This document shows positions 4,315 to 5,706 of a DNA stretch of 5,706 nt, one piece after another (the stretch's first letter is position 1; the number at the start of each line of letters is the position of its first letter). The stretch spans positions 1 to 5,706 of the forward strand of contig CAINOM010000751.1 of NCBI GenBank assembly GCA_903851455.1, given 5' to 3'. Position numbers and translations under genes: made by a program. The notes under the pieces were generated by a model. That model was not told where the DNA came from, did no database searches, and saw nothing but the letters and a program-made list of their open reading frames with translations. The stretch is from an uncultured Bacteroidota bacterium (GTDB lineage Bacteria > Bacteroidota > Bacteroidia > Chitinophagales > Chitinophagaceae).

Positions 4315-5706
4315 TTATCGTAATAAGGTTACATTCCCACTTTTCTTTATTTCCTTGCCGCTGAGGCAAAAAGCATCGGCAGTCCACACATACACATCGG
4401 CTGGTTCTGGCTTTCCATTGTAGGTGCCATCCCATCCCTGCAGTGGGTCCGACGTTTCAAAAACCAATACACCCCAGCGGTCATAAACACGGAAATAATT
4501 AAGCTTGGATATTTCCTTATTGATAAGCGCGAACTTATTGGTAAGCGGGCTTGCACTGGCTGGGGAAAATGCGTTTGGCACCACAATGTCCGCACAATTC
4601 ACGTGTATCACCATCGTGTCTTTTGCAGTACACTGGAATTCCCCGTCAAGCGTAGTCACAGTGAGATAGTAGGTGAAATCATAAGGTGGGTTGGCCACCG
4701 GATTTGGCAATGTACTGTCGCTGAGGAACTGGTAAGGTGTCCACTGATACTGGTACAGCGCGTTGAGCGATGTATTCGGGCCACCGATTATGGTCGATGC
4801 GCCATCTGCTATCCAGCGGTCTGGTCCTGCATCGGCTACTACCTTTATCACGTTCACCCTTATCGTGGTATCCACGATACAGCCGAAGGGATAGTAAAGC
4901 GTAACGTGGTAGCCTGTAGAATAATCTGGATATACCTTCACGGAGTCACGGTAAAGATAAGTTGTATCAATATTGTAAGTAGAAGTCCACCTGATAGAAT
5001 CAGCTTCGTCTGATACCACATGCAGTTTGATGGTGTCACCTTCGCAGATGCTGGTGTCATTGTTCGAGTACATGGGTGGTGGCGCTATTACGGTGATTGT
5101 TTTACACTCTACCTGCATAGAAGGCAAACCCTGGTTCACAACAAAGTAAACGTTGTAAACTCCTTCTGTATCGTAAGAATAGGCCGGTGGCATAACCTCT
5201 GAGAATGAGGGTATGCTGGCGTTGGTGCATTGTTTGAACACGATCTTGGTCAGCGTGCTGTCGCCTGCATTGGTGATAAAACCATACAGATCATCACCTT
5301 CGCGAACGATCGTGGAGATACCGGAGGGCAGGTTCATTGAACCTACGTTGTTATAATCAACCGCTGTATACGCTCCGGTTGCCGACGCCATCTGTATGCC
5401 GATAAGCTGGTTGCTGAGACTATCGGTGATATAAGCGTAAATGTTTCCGCAGTCCCTGTTGATAGAGATCGCAGAAGGTGAATTAATTCTGAAGTTGAAC
5501 GTAGTAGGTGAAGGTCCGCTGCTGGCCTGTATCTTGGTGCTGTTGATCTGCGTTGATGTCGTGTCAAAGCCAGTGCCAAGGTCGAGGCGTGTAATGGTAT
5601 TATCACCTTCATTAGTTACAAACAGGTACCAGTTGCCATTGTCCCTTATCGCCGCCAGGTCACTTGGGAAGCTGAGGTTATAAGTGGCGCCATAATTTGC
5701 CATCAA
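4315..5706 (-). CDS. Secreted multi-domain protein with T9SS type B (gliding-motility-associated) sorting domain, 3' part
   Basis: The C-terminal 463 codons of a larger extracellular protein; the frame runs off the right edge, so the start, signal peptide and probably more repeats are missing. Residues are numbered from the window edge. About 13-157 hold three propeller-type repeats, each a 'PSxI' turn followed by 'LYxFITNxGDxTLT' (13-44, 76-107, 126-157). About 170-207 and 213-286 look like PKD/Ig-like segments, the second with Cys221 and Cys276, which could form a disulfide. About 290-369 is another Ig-like domain opening ADAGPD. The last part, about 375-463, is a T9SS type B sorting domain: VPNAFSPAS, FRVYDRWGVLVFE, GWDGTYNG and the end KKSGNVTLLR. 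In this family the domain directs export through T9SS and surface attachment or release; some members are large adhesins. The ligand is unknown and no catalytic motif is seen. Confidence 0.93.
   Translation of the reverse strand: MMANYGATYNLSFPSDLAAIRDNGNWYLFVTNEGDNTITRLDLGTGFDTTSTQINSTKIQASSGPSPTTFNFRINSPSAISINRDCGNIYAYITDSLSNQLIGIQMASATGAYTAVDYNNVGSMNLPSGISTIVREGDDLYGFITNAGDSTLTKIVFKQCTNASIPSFSEVMPPAYSYDTEGVYNVYFVVNQGLPSMQVECKTITVIAPPPMYSNNDTSICEGDTIKLHVVSDEADSIRWTSTYNIDTTYLYRDSVKVYPDYSTGYHVTLYYPFGCIVDTTIRVNVIKVVADAGPDRWIADGASTIIGGPNTSLNALYQYQWTPYQFLSDSTLPNPVANPPYDFTYYLTVTTLDGEFQCTAKDTMVIHVNCADIVVPNAFSPASASPLTNKFALINKEISKLNYFRVYDRWGVLVFETSDPLQGWDGTYNGKPEPADVYVWTADAFCLSGKEIKKSGNVTLLR

Overview
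The window looks like ordinary chromosomal DNA from a member of the Bacteroidota, probably a Chitinophagaceae-like or related gliding, soil or water type. Three things point there. Two neighbouring genes encode secreted proteins ending in type IX secretion (T9SS) sorting domains, one type A and one type B, and that pathway is confined to this phylum and close relatives. The histidine kinase has the 'NNMTHELKTPL' style H-box common in Bacteroidota. Candidate promoters fit the Bacteroidota -7 box (TAnnTTTG) and start codons follow A-rich leaders rather than strong Shine-Dalgarno sites. The phylum is a confident inference; the family is a guess.

Layout: bases 1-852 (+) are the 3' part of a sensor histidine kinase whose sensor region lies outside the window. 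It converges on a block of five genes, all on the minus strand. Read in the direction of transcription (right to left), these are: the 3' part of a large T9SS type B protein (5706-4315); a 98-residue muconolactone-isomerase-like protein (4279-3983); a 533-residue six-repeat NHL beta-propeller protein with a type A sorting domain (3894-2293); a typical 2-Cys peroxiredoxin AhpC (2095-1535); and an AhpD-type CxxC protein (1466-876). The only stretches without genes are short: 23, 68, 197, 88 and 35 bases.

Function: AhpC and AhpD form a peroxide-detoxifying pair of the kind known from Mycobacterium tuberculosis, where AhpD re-reduces AhpC. A strong intrinsic terminator sits between the two genes, so AhpC should be made in excess over AhpD unless ahpD has its own promoter. 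The two secreted proteins share one plan (beta-propeller repeats, PKD/Ig-like domain, T9SS C-terminal domain) but use different sorting signals. The small isomerase-like gene lies between them and may be co-transcribed with the type B gene. No link between the secreted-protein genes and the peroxide genes is visible beyond shared strand.

I looked for a novel system and do not see a convincing one: there is no mobile element, CRISPR array, RNA gene or defence module. The most useful leads are the terminator inside ahpC-ahpD, the AhpD active-site substitution, an inverted repeat upstream of ahpC, and the paired propeller proteins with a small cytosolic gene between them.
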